Part shown: positions 1 through 12,500 of the stretch, in pieces | How the letters are laid out: each line of letters starts with the position of its first letter | How positions within the stretch are numbered: position 1 is the stretch's first letter | NCBI GenBank assembly: GCA_003254905.1 | Contig: QANU01064559.1 | Location: 1,349,072 to 1,413,071 of the forward strand | Reading direction: 5' to 3' | DNA: 64,000 nt | Source: Nissolia schottii | Taxonomy: Eukaryota; Streptophyta; Magnoliopsida; Fabales; Fabaceae | The notes under the pieces: model-generated | Databases searched by the model: none | What the model was told of the DNA's origin: nothing | What the model saw: only the letters and a program-made list of their open reading frames with translations | Made by a program: the position numbers and the translations under genes

Positions 1-2275
1 ACAATCACAGGTTTTGTTACCGAAGTTGACCCTAAAGGACCTTTAGCTAAAAACCCAAACCAGCCACACACTAACACCTCGTAAGTCATGTCATCTTGAC
101 TTATCAGTCTCATATGCATGTTTTCCCTCAAACGACTACTAGCCTCAATTGCTTCTGACAAGTACTCACAGAACTTTGCCCCTGCCCTTAGCTAAGCTTG
201 TGTGCTCTACCCTCTACCATATAACATCTTGACCAACTTATAGTAAGTGGTCCTAACTATAGCCGTGATCAGAAGAGACCGTGTGCCCTTCAGCACATTA
301 TTCCAACACTCTGACAGATTTGTGGTCATGTTGCCAAAACGACGACCTCGGTCAATATTTTGAGCCCACTGTTTAAGCGGATCCTATTGATCCACTCACC
401 CATCCCCAGATCAATACCAGTCAACACACCTCTCCAATGGAGATACCCAGAACGTGGTTGACTATACGCTACATTCTTCATACATTCTTTGCTTCATTGT
501 CCTTGAAGTGGGTGCTAAAATTTGATACTAAGTGAATTGCATAGAACGCATGATACGCTACTGGAGCACGCCAACCATTCTCTTCATCTTGTAGGGCTGC
601 GACGATAAAGACATGTCTATTTGATAAAAAGGTTAAGAACAGAGCAATTAATAATATATAACGATAAACAATTAATAACAAATACAAGGACAAAATATTA
701 CCTATCTGATATAACTAGAATGTCTGGCTGGGCTGTTACATGTTCTTAGACATTCTTCAAGAAATAAGATCGTGTTTCCTTTGTCTCCCCCTCAACAATT
801 GCAAATGCGATACGGATAATCTAATCATTCTCGTCTTGAGTAATTGTCATCAACAATACACCACTGTACTTCCCATACAAATATGTGCCATCATTTTTAA
901 TGAATGGTTTACCGTACTTAAATGCCTCTATGCATGTTAGAAATGTCTAAAACACTTATGAGAACATCACAACATCATTACCACGCCATTGTCAATATAT
1001 GGCACAAGTTGTAAATGCACAATCGAACTTACCATAAATTCATGTGCAAAACAATTAATAACATATAAAAGGTAAAAGGAAAATTAAAACTAACATTTAG
1101 ATGTCTAATTAGTTACTATTATACTAAATACACAGGGAAGAACACAATCACATAACTAAGCAATAACAGATATTCAAGGTTAATAACAAAGTGACAAATA
1201 TATATCATATGGTTTAGGACAATAAATATTATAGCACAAGCAATAACGTATATCATAAGCAACAAATCGATATCTATTAAACATGTATCATAACATAAGT
1301 AATAACATATACAATGACAATAAATATTACTTGACCGGTAATGTTGTAAACCCAACAAAAATGTAGGGAGTTTATTATAAGATCCTCCCAATTTTCATAT
1401 ATCATAGCAATCGCCCTCTACTTCCCAAGCCAACACGCCTTGTATGATGACATCAAGTTCAACTCCTTATGAACATCTACTTGCAACACTTTGATAGTTG
1501 TAACTGGATCAGCTTCTACAATCGAGTATATGATTGCACATATAACCTTTGAATTCAATTGCGGGTGACTCTTTGGTAAACTAAAAAAGAGACAAATATG
1601 TTCATTAGTAAACTTTATCATCTCCCACATTTGGGACTTCTCTCTTAAAGTCACCTGAATTGATCAGGCACATCCTTGTTCTGTTATGGTGCACCCTGTA
1701 ACATCTCGTTTTCTCCTTAGCGGAATTTCGCTAGATAATTGTCTAAGATAATTCTATTTTTAGTTGAACTATTAGGATATCATGAACTCTTAGGAATAAA
1801 TTTGTCGGTAAAAATATTTCTATACGTTTTCTCAAAATTCTGCAGACACTAGAATAGACCATTTCTGTTGTCTGAATACAACTGTGTGTTCAAAGTATCA
1901 GTAAAAGGTACGGCTACAACAAGAATTCACAAATACCCCAAATGACCATATATTATTACTTAGAAAATTAGAGGATCATGTGATCAGAATATTTTTAAGA
2001 TAGCCGTACGCGAAGTACCGGGACCGGGAATGATAAAACTTGATCAAAATTGATCTGCGTGTGGCCATTAATTCTTGGCCACAAAAACCGGCCAAGAAAC
2101 AACCATAGTGCACAGCCAAAATTGGCCCACTTGACCAAGTCAACAAGTCATCCTATGAGTCACATGGTGACTAAGTAGGTGACTAAGCCCATGATGTCAT
2201 GAATGACATCATCAAAAAAGGCATAATTGTAATTATGCCCAAGGGCATTTTGGGGATGCATTCACCCCAAAGGCC

Positions 2276-2283
2276 TATAAATA
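2276..2283 (+). promoter_or_regulatory. LTR promoter TATA box
   Basis: The sequence GGCCTATAAATACC gives a canonical plant TATA box about 580 bp into the solo LTR. It would mark the U3/R boundary of the parental retroelement. The same GCCTATAAATA context precedes the N gap in the second solo LTR (21703-21714). Confidence 0.6.
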
Positions 2284-2894
2284 CCTCCAAAAATATGAAT
2301 TTGAGTAGAAAAATTGGAGCCCTTGGCCAAACTCTGTCCAATTGCACGTTCAGTCATTATACTGTCCAAAACCTTAACCAGAGACTTTTCCTTGCAAGAC
2401 CTAACCTAAGTTCCTAAACCTAACCTCATAAACACTCCTAGAAATTCAGAAAAAACCTCTCCTATTTCTATTCTAAGGGTAAGAGCTTGGAGGCAACCAA
2501 GCAAAGTCTGCATAAGCTAGCTGAACCACCTACAGCAGTGCAAAACGTGGGTAAACCGACATAATCACTGTTTATGTGATTCTAAGATGAGTGCCAATTA
2601 TTTGTGATGTGTTTTATGTTAGAATATGCTAAGTTTCTTGCTAAACACCTTTCTTGATGCTTGTTTGATGAATTACTTGGAAATATGTTAGATTAAGAAA
2701 ACCTAGGTATATTATGATGCTTATGGAAGAATTGATTAGGAATATGTTAGAAATGATTATGAACCATGAATTTATATCCCTTAGGATGTGAAATATTATG
2801 ATAAATGCCTAGGAAAGTGTTTATGATGATGGTATGAAAGAACTATGCAGCTTACTGAAGTATTGTAGAACTGAGACCTGATGTACGCACAGTG

Positions 2895-2942
2895 CGCTAA
2901 GCGCACCGCTGAGCGTGGCACTGAGCGGTCCGCTGAGCAGCC
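2895..2942 (+). repeat. Four tandem 12-bp units built on CGCTGAGCG
   Basis: Motif copies begin at 2895 (CGCTAAGCG), 2907 (CGCTGAGCG), 2919 (CACTGAGCG) and 2931 (CGCTGAGCA), exactly 12 bp apart, with 3-bp spacers. The block lies about 610 bp downstream of the LTR TATA box. The motif is an imperfect palindrome and appears in reverse complement in the other solo LTR at 21396-21686. Function unknown. Confidence 0.8.
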
Positions 2943-5074
2943 TGGGCTGAATATTTTGTAAACTTCATTGGCTCTCAATTCTGTAATTACTCCAGACATA
3001 ATAGGGTTACATTTAGGAGGTATATGATATTGTATATGTTAGATGACTAGGATGATGTGGAGTATATGATAGAAGTATAAAATAATGATGGTCTAAAATG
3101 AGGAATGTTAGATGATTATGAGCATGTGAGGTTACATGTTAGGATGTAAGGTGATGATATTTCAATAACTATGATGAAGATGATGATATGAGCTATTAGG
3201 TTACAATTGTTGTTTTAAGATGATGAGTGGATACGAGTGCTTTAAGATGATAATGAAATGTGTTTATGATGATGAACTGTTGCATCAAACATTGAACTGT
3301 GCACATAATGACGATGATGATGATGGGAAAAACCCCCTCTAGAAGGGCTGAGGGCTCGGCTTTTGGGGAAGGTCTTAGTTCCGGTCGAGTCGTAGGTCCG
3401 ACCCCTACGCCATCCGTTTAATGGTCACCTCAGTCGTGGTTGGTGAGAATTACGAGGTCAAGACCCTGCAGGTGAGACCCTTCAGGTTTAGCGCGACCTA
3501 GCCGCCACGATGCGGGCTGTAAGTGTGGTTGTAGCGTGTGGCCGCAGCTACAAGGGACGAGGGCGGAACTGCTACTAAGGCTTGCCTTATACCGTGGGAG
3601 AAAAATGAATTTCAAATGATGAGTATTTTTGCTGGGTTAGTATAGCTATATGAATTGTATGATGATGTATGATGACATATGAGTTAAGAACTAGATTAGC
3701 ACACAGGTGACGTAGATAACGACGAATAGTTTCCCCGATCACGTAGTAATCTAGATAAAGCTGCTCAAGCTTAGCAGGAAATCATAATGAGTAGGAAGAT
3801 AGTATAACTGTAACACCTAGAGACCCCTGAATGGCGGAATCATAATTGAGTGTAAAATGAGTTACGACGACTAAGGTTTCCTACTGAGAACGCAGTGTTC
3901 TCATTCCCCACCCCTTTATGATTCGAGAGACAGGACCTGATTTGGAGCTGAGACAGGAGCAGCATGAGGAGGAGCCGTATCCAGAAGAGTGAGCCGAAGA
4001 ATAAGCGTTTAGCTAATAGACTCCATATGATAGTATTTCTACTGTACTAAACGTTTGTATGTAACAACTATATTAGTACTTGTGTATCTAGTTGTGAACA
4101 TGTGTTATGGATCAGTGGTGGATACTATGTTGGAATGTTTATTACCTCTTATCAATGTTAGCTAAGCATGTTATACTATCGCACACCTTACATGTTTTAC
4201 GAATTACAAGGCTCCTACTTTATACTATGATATATAAAAGAAATTTAAAAAATTGGTCCATATTTCCTAAGTAACTCTATTTTTAAACCTTTAATTGGGA
4301 CTAAGTACTATCCCAACCAAATCAGATAACAACTTAGTAAGCAAGTTTGCGACTTAAGCGTAGACTAGCTAGCTAGGATGTTACACACCCACACTGAAAT
4401 TTTCCTTTACCAGACTAAAGGACTTTGTGTTACACGCCTTTGCGGAGGCTGTAATTTTTAATGACAAACAATATGGTTTCGTTGTTTGGGAACAATTGAC
4501 CTATATAGAAATCATTACTGGCTCCTGATCTTAATCCGGATGCTACTGCTGATGTTGAACCTTTGTCACGACGATGAGGCTGAGTAGTGTAATGACTGAG
4601 GAGATGGTAGGTTAAGCCTCAGGTTGAGGCTCAAGCCGAGGCTCAGGCTTATGCTAAGCCTGATAGTAACTCGGTATACCTCGTAGAGGTACTAGTGTCA
4701 ACTGCACCACATCATTATCGCCACTGTCATCATTAGCACCACCACCATAGTCATCATTACCATAGTAGCCATCACCCGACATTGGATGAGGAACATCCCT
4801 GGCAAGATATGCAAGGCTCAAAGAGATCAAATGAGGGGAGGGATTGGTGTTCGGCACAAACGACGAACCAACATGGGAGGCACTAGAACTTGATCAAAAC
4901 ATCTTCAAGCACAACAAGGAGCACGTTACTAAATCGCTTTTGCATATGAAACATGCGCCTAACGTGGTCGTCCTTCTTAATTTCAAAAGAGCAAAACCTT
5001 AAGACTTGACCAACACCAATGGGCATCCTATAAAGCATTCTCTTGATATTCCTACACTCCCCAAACTCTTCCAC

Positions 5075-5949
5075 TATAATGGATTGGAGTTATGACAAAG
5101 TAACACTTGGGTATACAACCACCCAAGATTGATTTAAAGAATAAAAAGTAATTTCATCTTCTTCATTTTTTTTCACCATTATAAAATATAAACATCTTTA
5201 CTAACTCCTCACTCATTTTTTTTCTTTCTCTAACTCACACAAAAACCACTTTGGTACATATTACAAATGAGTATGCACCTCTATTTATAGATCTAACTTT
5301 GGACACATTACAAATGAGTCAATTTAAATTGACTCTTACACAAAAAAAATTGAAAGTCGATTTAAATTGACTTTCGAATTAAAAAATAATAATAATTATG
5401 ATTTATATGGGATTCGATTTTAATCAACTTACTTTACAAGAAAATTAGTTTATTTTGATAACAACTCTCAACTTGTCTCATTGTAGTAATTAACTATTTT
5501 TCATAATTTGTTATGGTAAATTTTCCTCTTGGTAGAGTTTAAAAAAAAATTAAAAAAAAAAAAATAGTGCTCTCCTAGGTAGAGTTATCAAATGCTGTAT
5601 TGAAATGGCAACTTACTAACCAAACTGTAGCTGGAGTTATTAGGAATTGAATATGAAGCAGAAAGGATCAGCCAGCGAAGTGATTGATGCTACAACACAG
5701 AACACTTCTGATATTATTCGCCAGTTTTGTGATTCCTTCATATAAAGAGAGCATTCATCATTTTGACAGACTTAACTATTGAACTTACATTTCACTCTTA
5801 AAATTTAATTTTTAATATTATTATTTAATTATTTATTATTATATTGCTAAAAACATTTAGCTCCTATGATAATAATTATAAATGTCAGATAAAATTATAT
5901 ATAATTAATTAGCATTATACTAAATAACAAGTTAAAATCAAACTTTTTA
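5075..5949. other. Gene-free AT-rich flank
   Basis: No convincing coding sequence. The stretch holds A/T-rich simple sequence and a local palindrome of TCAATTTAAATTGA type near 5320-5375. It probably includes the upstream part of the decayed MULE to the left, but I could not identify a terminal inverted repeat. Confidence 0.5.
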
Positions 5950-6787
5950 GTATAAATTCCAACTTAATTCTTCTCAATTTTTGATTTTGGTCAATTTAGT
6001 CCCTCCCAATTTTTTTTTTGCCAATTTTGTCTCTATCTCTTTCAATTCAAAAAATCAATTTTGTTAGTCCGTTTGTCTACTTGATTAACGATAGTTGTTG
6101 ACATGGCAATTCACAGAGCGACGAGACACGTTAACTGCCATGTCATCTCGTACCACGTATGTATCCTTTCATGTGCGATGTTGCCACCTTAACCACTAGG
6201 CTACCAGTGTTATTGTTGTATAATGTTGCACATAAAATATATTGTATACTTGAACGATGTTACTAATAAATGACTCAAAAAAAATCCAACTCTTACCACT
6301 AGCAGGAGTTAAACTCAGTACATTAAACTAAACAAGCAATTGTCTTTCAACGAAGCTGCTAATTTTGTTGTGTCATAATATTGCAACCATTATATACATT
6401 TTATATCTGAATTGTGTTAATAATAAATGACTTAAAAATAGAACTTTTATAAAAATGACGGCACAAATAAAAATTTTAATATGCTTAACAATAACTCTAA
6501 TAAAATATAATTAATGAAAAAGTTTATTTCGTTAAAAAAATCCTATACGAACAGAAAAAATATATAATGTATAAAAAAATTAATATGTTTTTTTAAATAA
6601 ATAAATCATATGCATATATATACGGTTTAAAATTAAGTGTGTGCGCATGCGCACACGTGTGTGAATTAACAAAAATTATTTAAATTTTTTTTTCCTTAAT
6701 ATATGATTCTAAAAATTATTTTTCTTTATAAAAATCATTTTTGTTAATCATTATATAAATATTGTTAGGAAAATTATATACATTTTT

Positions 6788-7846
6788 GGTTTAATTATGT
6801 TTTTAGTCTTTCATAAATTGCAAATTTTATGTTTTACCCCTCATAAATTTTTTGTTAGAAAATCATCTCTCATAAATCTTTTTGTAGATTTTAGTCCATG
6901 CATTTGAGTCGTTAACTGCTAATATGACAGTTAACTTAGTCATGTGGCAGTAACATGCCATGCACATGAAGTAGGATTAGTTCAATTTCTAGTCCCTCAT
7001 AAATCGCGAATTTTATTTTTTTACCCCTCATAAAGTTTTCATTAGGAAATTGTCCCTCATAATTGTTTTCGTTAGGAAATTATCGCTTACAAATTTTTTT
7101 ATCATGCTTTAGTCATTGTCATCCTCCATTTGGGTCGTTAACTATTGATGTGAGTTAATTTAGCCAATAAATATAATGAACCTATTATTTAAACTGACTC
7201 ACCCAAACATGACCAAAAAAATATCACTCTCTCGCCCCCTCCCATTTTCTCTCTCTTCCCTTTCTCTCGCACCTCACCACTATGACTCTCCCCCACCAAC
7301 ATTCGATTTGCCACTAACCTTCCTCTTCACTGATAAGGTTTATGATGTTAATGATATTTTTTTAATTTAGGGTCATGGATCACAAGTTACGGGTAAGACA
7401 TTAATTAGGCGAGTTAGGTCAAGGTTTCAGTTTAGTGTTCATGTGTGTGACATGTGTTTGTTATATGACCAAATTAACTATCACGTTAGCAGTTAACGAC
7501 CCAAATGAAGTATAACAGAAACTAAAACCTAACAAAAAAATTTATGAGGGACGATTTCCTAATGAAAACATTAATGAGGGATGATTTCCTAACAAAAATT
7601 TTATGAAGGGAAAAATAAAATTCGCAATTTATGAGGGGCTAAAAACTAAATTAACCTTATTTCATGCATGTGAGACGTGACTGCCACGTGATCAAATTAA
7701 TTGTCACGCCAGCAGTTAAAGGCTCAAATGGACGACAAAGACTAAAACCTAACAAAAAAATTTGAGAGACAATTTTCAAATGAAAAATTTATGAGGGGTA
7801 AACACAAAATTTAAAATTTATAAAGGACTAAAAGCATAATTAACCC
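6788..7846. mobile_element. Inner foldback element, MULE-type, 9-bp TSD (8/9)
   Basis: It starts GGTTTAATTATG and ends CATAATTAACCC, near-perfect inverted termini, with long inverted arms carrying repeated 'TTTATGAGGGGTAAAA'-like blocks. The flanking 9-mers are TACATTTTT (6779-6787) and AACATTTTT (7847-7855), an 8/9 match, the length expected for Mutator-type elements. The centre (about 7220-7330) is C/T-rich. An open frame at 7176-7370 shows no protein signature and is not called as a gene. Confidence 0.75.
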
Positions 7847-8352
7847 AACATTTTTTATACATTAAGAAAAAATCATATGATATATATATAATGATTTTTT
7901 ATATACAATTTATATATATATATATATATATGATTTTTTCTATATTTTATAAAAAAAATATTTTTATATATTTAAAAAATTATATATTATATGTATATCA
8001 TTTTTTCTAACAAAATAAACTTTTTCTTTAATTATACTTTATTAGATTTATTTTAAGGCAATTAAAATTTTTATTTGTGTCGTCTTTTTCAGAAAAATTT
8101 GATTTTTTAAGTCATTTATTATTAACACAATTTAGTATATAATGGTTGCAATATTATAACACAACAAAATCGGCATCTTAGTTGACAGACACTCGCTTGC
8201 TTAGCTTGATGTACTGAGTTTAATTCCTGTTAGTGGTAAAAGTTAGATTTTTTGAGTCATTTATTAGTAACACCTTTCAGGTATACAATATATACAATAT
8301 ATGTAACATTATATAACAATAACACTAGTAGCCTAGTGGTTAAGGTGTCAAC

Positions 8353-8815
8353 CTCGAACATGGAATGATCATACATGGAAGGGAGTGATGTGGCGGTTTG
8401 CATGCAATGTCGCTCCATTAATTGTCACTTCAATAACCACCATTAGTCAAACGGATGGAAGAACTAATGGGACTAATTCTCGCACATGGGATGATGCATA
8501 TGTGCAAGGAGGTGGTGTGATGGTTAGCGTGCTATGTCGCTTTGTTAACTGCTATGTCAACAACCACAATTAGTCAAGCGGATGGAATAACTAAGGGGAC
8601 CGATTTTTTGAATTGAGAGGGACCAAAATGGCCGAAAAAATTTAGGAGGGACTAAGTTGATCAAAATAGAAATTGACCGGTGCCTCGAACATAGAAAGAT
8701 GCCTATGTGGAAGGGGATAATATGGTGATTAACATGTCACATCACTCCGTTAACCGCTACATCAATAGATACCATTATTCAAGTGGATAGAAGGACTAAC
8801 AGAGCTAATTTTTTG
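8353..8815. repeat. Three diverged tandem copies inside the right foldback arm
   Basis: Copies begin near 8353, 8481 and 8683 with CTCGAACATGG, CTCGCACATGG and CTCGAACATAG. Each runs through a 'GTTAACYGCTATGTCAA'-like block to 'AAGTGGATAGAAGGACTAA'. The second and third also share TTTTTTGAATTGAGAGGGA. The left arm has a single equivalent near 6080-6190, so amplification happened on one side only. Confidence 0.7.
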
Positions 8816-8903
8816 AATTGAGAGGGACGAATTTGGCCAAAAAAATTTGAGAGGAACTAAGTTGACCGAAATCAAAATTAAGAAGGGCTAAGTTGGGATT
8901 TTA

Positions 8904-9074
8904 TGTTGGAGATGGAGCTTGGAGCAAAGAAACAAGCTGAAGAACAACTAAAGGAAGAAACGAAACAAACTGAAGCTTGTAACATGAGAAAATCAATTGA
9001 CTTGCAACACAAGTTATTAGTTAGTTGAAAGTAGTTAGTTAATTAAGCTAACAATTGTACATAATTGCATTTGA
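8904..9074 (+). repeat. 5' LTR portion of the copia element
   Basis: This stretch aligns with 12683-12830 of the 3' LTR, with a roughly 36-bp extra segment near 8938-8975. Beyond CATTTGA at 9074 the two LTRs no longer match, so the rest of the 5' LTR has been replaced or is too diverged to recognise. Confidence 0.75.
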
Positions 9075-9205
9075 ACAGGAAGGCGAATACAGTTTTGTAG
9101 TTAGCAGTAATGAATGGTCTAAATAGGCCAGTAGATACTATGTGCAGTATTTGTACTTATGTATTGCAACCTAATTGTGTACTGTGTATGGACCAAATGA
9201 TTATA

Positions 9206-9207
<2 letters not shown>

Positions 9208-9240
<33 letters not shown>
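9208..9240. repeat. (TA)n microsatellite
   Basis: About 16 uninterrupted TA dinucleotides in the region between the copia LTR fragment and its coding part. Confidence 0.95.
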
Positions 9241-9242
<2 letters not shown>

Positions 9243-9347
9243 TTATCATAACCTCTTCTGTATGATCATCTCTTAGACTAGTTCTCGATTAAGTCCATTG
9301 GGACTCTACCGCTTGATATTTATATACTTGCCTTTTTGAACGCGCAT

Positions 9348-9521
9348 GGCTCCTAGTTTATAAGTAAGTAGGAAAAGGAAAAGTTTCAAAATGGTCCTTA
9401 TTTTCGTACAAGAAGTATTTGCAAAGCTAAAAGTAGGGGTTAGAAGTAACCCAACCAATGAAGATAACAACCCTAAATCAGTGTTACGACAATTGCGTGG
9501 ACTAAAAGTAGGGGTGTTACA
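9348..9521 (+). mobile_element. Fragment of a gypsy LTR 3' end inside the copia leader
   Basis: The segment runs GGCTCCTA...ATGGTCC...CCCAACCAAT...AGATAACAAC...GGGTGTTACA. It parallels the last 176 bp of the solo LTR (4210-4385) in the same order, ending in TGTTACA. It is therefore a related LTR end, occupying the place where gag should be. It may be the scar of an insertion and deletion that removed gag and protease. Confidence 0.6.
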
Positions 9522-9584
9522 ACATTTTTGAAATGAAAAATGATGTTTAATGATCAATTGTGTGAGATATAAGACTACCTTACT

Positions 9585-12500
9585 TTGAGGAGGATTGGTG
9601 TAACTAGTGTGAGAGACAGCTTATATACAATGGATAGTTATAGTACAAGAGCCTCAACACAACCTCAAACCCTGCAGCATGCTACACAAGTTCACATTCT
9701 GCATAATTCAGTGATTTCAAATAAGAGTACAATATGGCATCATAGACTAGGGCGTTTAGCTTTTGATAAGCATTTTGTTATGCATATCAAATTTCCTTTT
9801 GTGACTTGTAATAAATATAGAAATCCTTGCGAATGCTGTCATATGGAAAAACAAAGGAAATTACCTTTTGTATCTAGCATGACACATTCTAATAAAATGT
9901 TTGATTTGATTCATATGGATATTTGGGGATCAATTGCTTTTCCCTATACTAGTGGACATAAGTATTTTTTAACAAATGTAGATGATAAAACTAGATACAC
10001 TTGGTTTTTTTTTCATGAAACACAAAAGTGAGACTTCCAAGCTTGTTCACTCATTTGTTGCTTTCATTCAAACCCATTTTTCAGTTATGATTAAAACAAT
10101 AAGAACCGCTAATGGTGTTGAGTTTGTCATGAAAGAGTTTTTTGATTCAAAAGGAATTGTTCGTCAAACTGCTTGTGTTGAGACACCACAACAAAATGGA
10201 ATAGTTGAATGCAAACATCAACATTTATTAGGCATAGCTAGATCACTAATTTTTCAGTCATGCCTCCCTAAATGTTTTTGGCATTTTGTTGTCAATCATG
10301 CCACTTATTTGATAAATAAATTGCCAAGTAAGTTTCTGAACAATAATTCTCCTTATGAACTCCTGTACCATTCCTTGCCTAACATCAAACATTTAAGAAT
10401 TTTTGGGTGTTTAGCCTATGCTACAACACTTTAGGCTTACAGAACTAAACTTGATGCAAGGGCAAGGAAATGTGTTTTACTAGGATACAAGACAGGTACT
10501 AAAGGTTATATTTTGTATGACTTGCATAGCAGAGAGATCTTCCTATCTAGAAAATTTTTATTTTTATGAATCCTATTTTCCTTTTAGTGCAATTCCTCCA
10601 ACAACTGAATGTGCATCCCCATCTTATCCTGCATCTCTTCTTTACACACTAGATCCTTTTACCTATGACACCACACCTCCATTCCATCATCATTCATCTA
10701 CTGGTCCTGCACATAACAGTTTCCCTACATCTAACATTTCCCCTACATTTGACCATTCATCCAATGTACTTGCATCTAGCATTTCTCCTGCATCTAACAT
10801 TTCCCCTGTACCTGAGCATTTGCATACTAATTCCCCTTCATTAACTCATGTGTTACCAACTTCATCAATCTAACCTGCACTAACCAACACACCTGCATTT
10901 CCTCATGGATCGTCCTTTCAAGTAGCACCTAGAAAATCTTTTAGACCTAGGAGACCACCAACATATCTACAAGAATATCATTGTATGTTAGCCAAGTCAT
11001 CACAAGGTGATTCACTTTCTTTCCACAGTAGGTATCCTATCTCAGACTATTTATCTTATGTTGCATTTTGTGGCAACCACAAACACTTCACCCTAGCAAT
11101 GTCTACTAATCTTGAACCTAGGAATTATGAGGAGGTTGTGAATCACCCTTATTGGCAGTTGGCCATCAATTCTGAATTATCTGCACTAGACAAAAATCAC
11201 ACTTGGATTCTCACTACACTTCCACCTGGTAAGAAAGCTATAGGATGCAAATCGGTTTTCAAGGTCAAATTTCACGCAGATGGCACTATAGAGAGGCACA
11301 AGGCTCGGCTGGTTACTCAAATAACAGAGATTGATTACTTAGAAACATTTAGTCCATTTGTTAAAATCATTTAGTCCATTTGTTAAAATGACAACTCTCC
11401 AAGTCTTTCTTGCTGTTACAGCAGCCAAGGGTTGGTACTTACACCAACTTGATGTCAACACAACATTTCTTCATGGGAATCTTAATGAGGAAGTATACAT
11501 GAATGTGCCTCCTGGTTTGATTGCTGATAACCTCAAATTAGTGTGCAAATTGTAGAAGTCTTTGTATGGAATGAAGTAAGCATCAAGACAGTGGAATACC
11601 AAGTTGGTTTCTGTCCTCACTAACTCTGGTTTTATCCAGTCCAAGTCTGATTATTCCCTCTTCACTAAGCACACTACTCAAGGTTTTAGTCATCTTAGTA
11701 TATGTTGATGACCTTGTTTTGGTTGATAATGATTTGCAGGAGATACAAGCAGTAAAATTGTTGCTGGACAATCTTTTCAAGATAAAGGATTTGGGCAATC
11801 TCAAATTTTTCCTTGGCATGGAGGTTGCTAGATCAACCAAGGGAATTGCTCTTTACCAAAGGAAATATTCACTTGACCTGTTGGCAGATCATAATTTCCT
11901 TGATTGTAAACCAGCTACCACACCCTGGATTATCACTCTGATCTTGCCAAAGACTCAGAGAATTCCCTACCTAATGTCACTGAGTATAGAAGAATGATTG
12001 GTCGGCTTCTTTACCTTACACATACTCGGCCTGACATCAGTTATGCAGTGGGAAGACAAAGCCAATTTCTTGATTGTCCTACTCAAGCATATCTCACTCA
12101 TGCTCACAGAGTGTTGAGATATATTAAAGGCTCTCCCACTACTGGTATTTTCTTTTCAGCAAGCTCTAATTTGGCTCGACATGGGTATGCTGATGCAGAT
12201 AGGGGAGCATGCCTTGATTCTAGGCGATCAATTTCAAGCTTTTGCTTTAGGGTACCTCTTTGGTCTCTAGGAAGAGCAAAAAGCAAACCACTGCAGCTCG
12301 TTACTCGGCTAAAGTTGAATATCATGCTTTAGCTCATGCCACGTGTGAGATTCAGTGGTTGTTGTTTTTGTTAGCAGAATTTGATGTTCCTGCACCTGCA
12401 CCTGCACTTGTGATCCTCTATTGTGATAATCAATCCGCCGTTCATATTGCCACCAACCTGGTCTTTCATGAGCGAACAAGCATACAGAGATAGATTGCCA

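Larger units (their letters stand above)
1697..4385 (+). mobile_element. Solo LTR (Ty3/gypsy-like), 2,689 bp, TSD CACCC
   Basis: It begins TGTAACATC and ends GATGTTACA, a 9-bp perfect terminal inverted repeat of the TG...CA type. The 5 bases before it (1692-1696) and after it (4386-4390) are both CACCC, a perfect target-site duplication. There is no internal coding region, primer-binding site or second LTR, so this is a solo LTR left by LTR-LTR recombination. A TATA box lies at 2276-2283. A related 3' end piece occurs at 9348-9521. The Ty3/gypsy assignment rests on the TGTAACA/TGTTACA termini and length, not on a polymerase. Confidence 0.87.
1..5074 (-). pseudogene. Decayed MULE transposase gene, runs off the left edge, split by a solo LTR
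   Basis: This is the remains of a Mutator-like (MuDR/MULE) transposase read on the minus strand. Visible parts, from its N-terminal side: an N-terminal block near 5074-4883 (NIKRMLYRMPIGVGQ), an acidic Gly/Asp-rich linker near 4800-4690, the MuDR N-terminal domain start FYIGQLFPNNE near 4500, the block KFTNEHICL...HPQLNSKVIC near 1620-1550, the DDE region with first Asp (KNDGTYLYGKYSG, about 900-860) and second Asp (ILVISDR, about 710), an intron, and NMTTNLSECWNNVLKGT near 330-270. In-frame stops at about 805 and 215 and at least one frameshift near 1390 make it non-functional. The frame resumes across the solo LTR at 1697-4385, so the gene was continuous before that insertion. MULE identity is firm; the element's ends are not visible. 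Confidence 0.85.
5950..8903. mobile_element. Long foldback DNA element (outer), MULE-like, right end abutted by copia
   Basis: About 1 kb at each side matches as an inverted repeat. The left arm (TATAAATTCCAACTTAATTC near 5951, then TCAATTTAGTCCCTCCCAA) is the reverse complement of the right arm ending GGGCTAAGTTGGGATTTTA at 8903. Further matches include CTTACCACTAGCAGGAGTT on the left and its counterpart near 8220 on the right. There is no coding capacity, so the element is non-autonomous. A second foldback element sits in the middle. The copia element starts at 8904, directly at its right end, so the right terminus and TSD cannot be confirmed. Confidence 0.7.

Noticed and set aside
8205..8345. 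tRNA-box-like TAGCCTAGTGGTTAAGG and GAGTTTAATTCC in the foldback right arm
   Set aside because: The boxes are in the wrong order for a tRNA on either strand and are explained as part of the inverted repeat.
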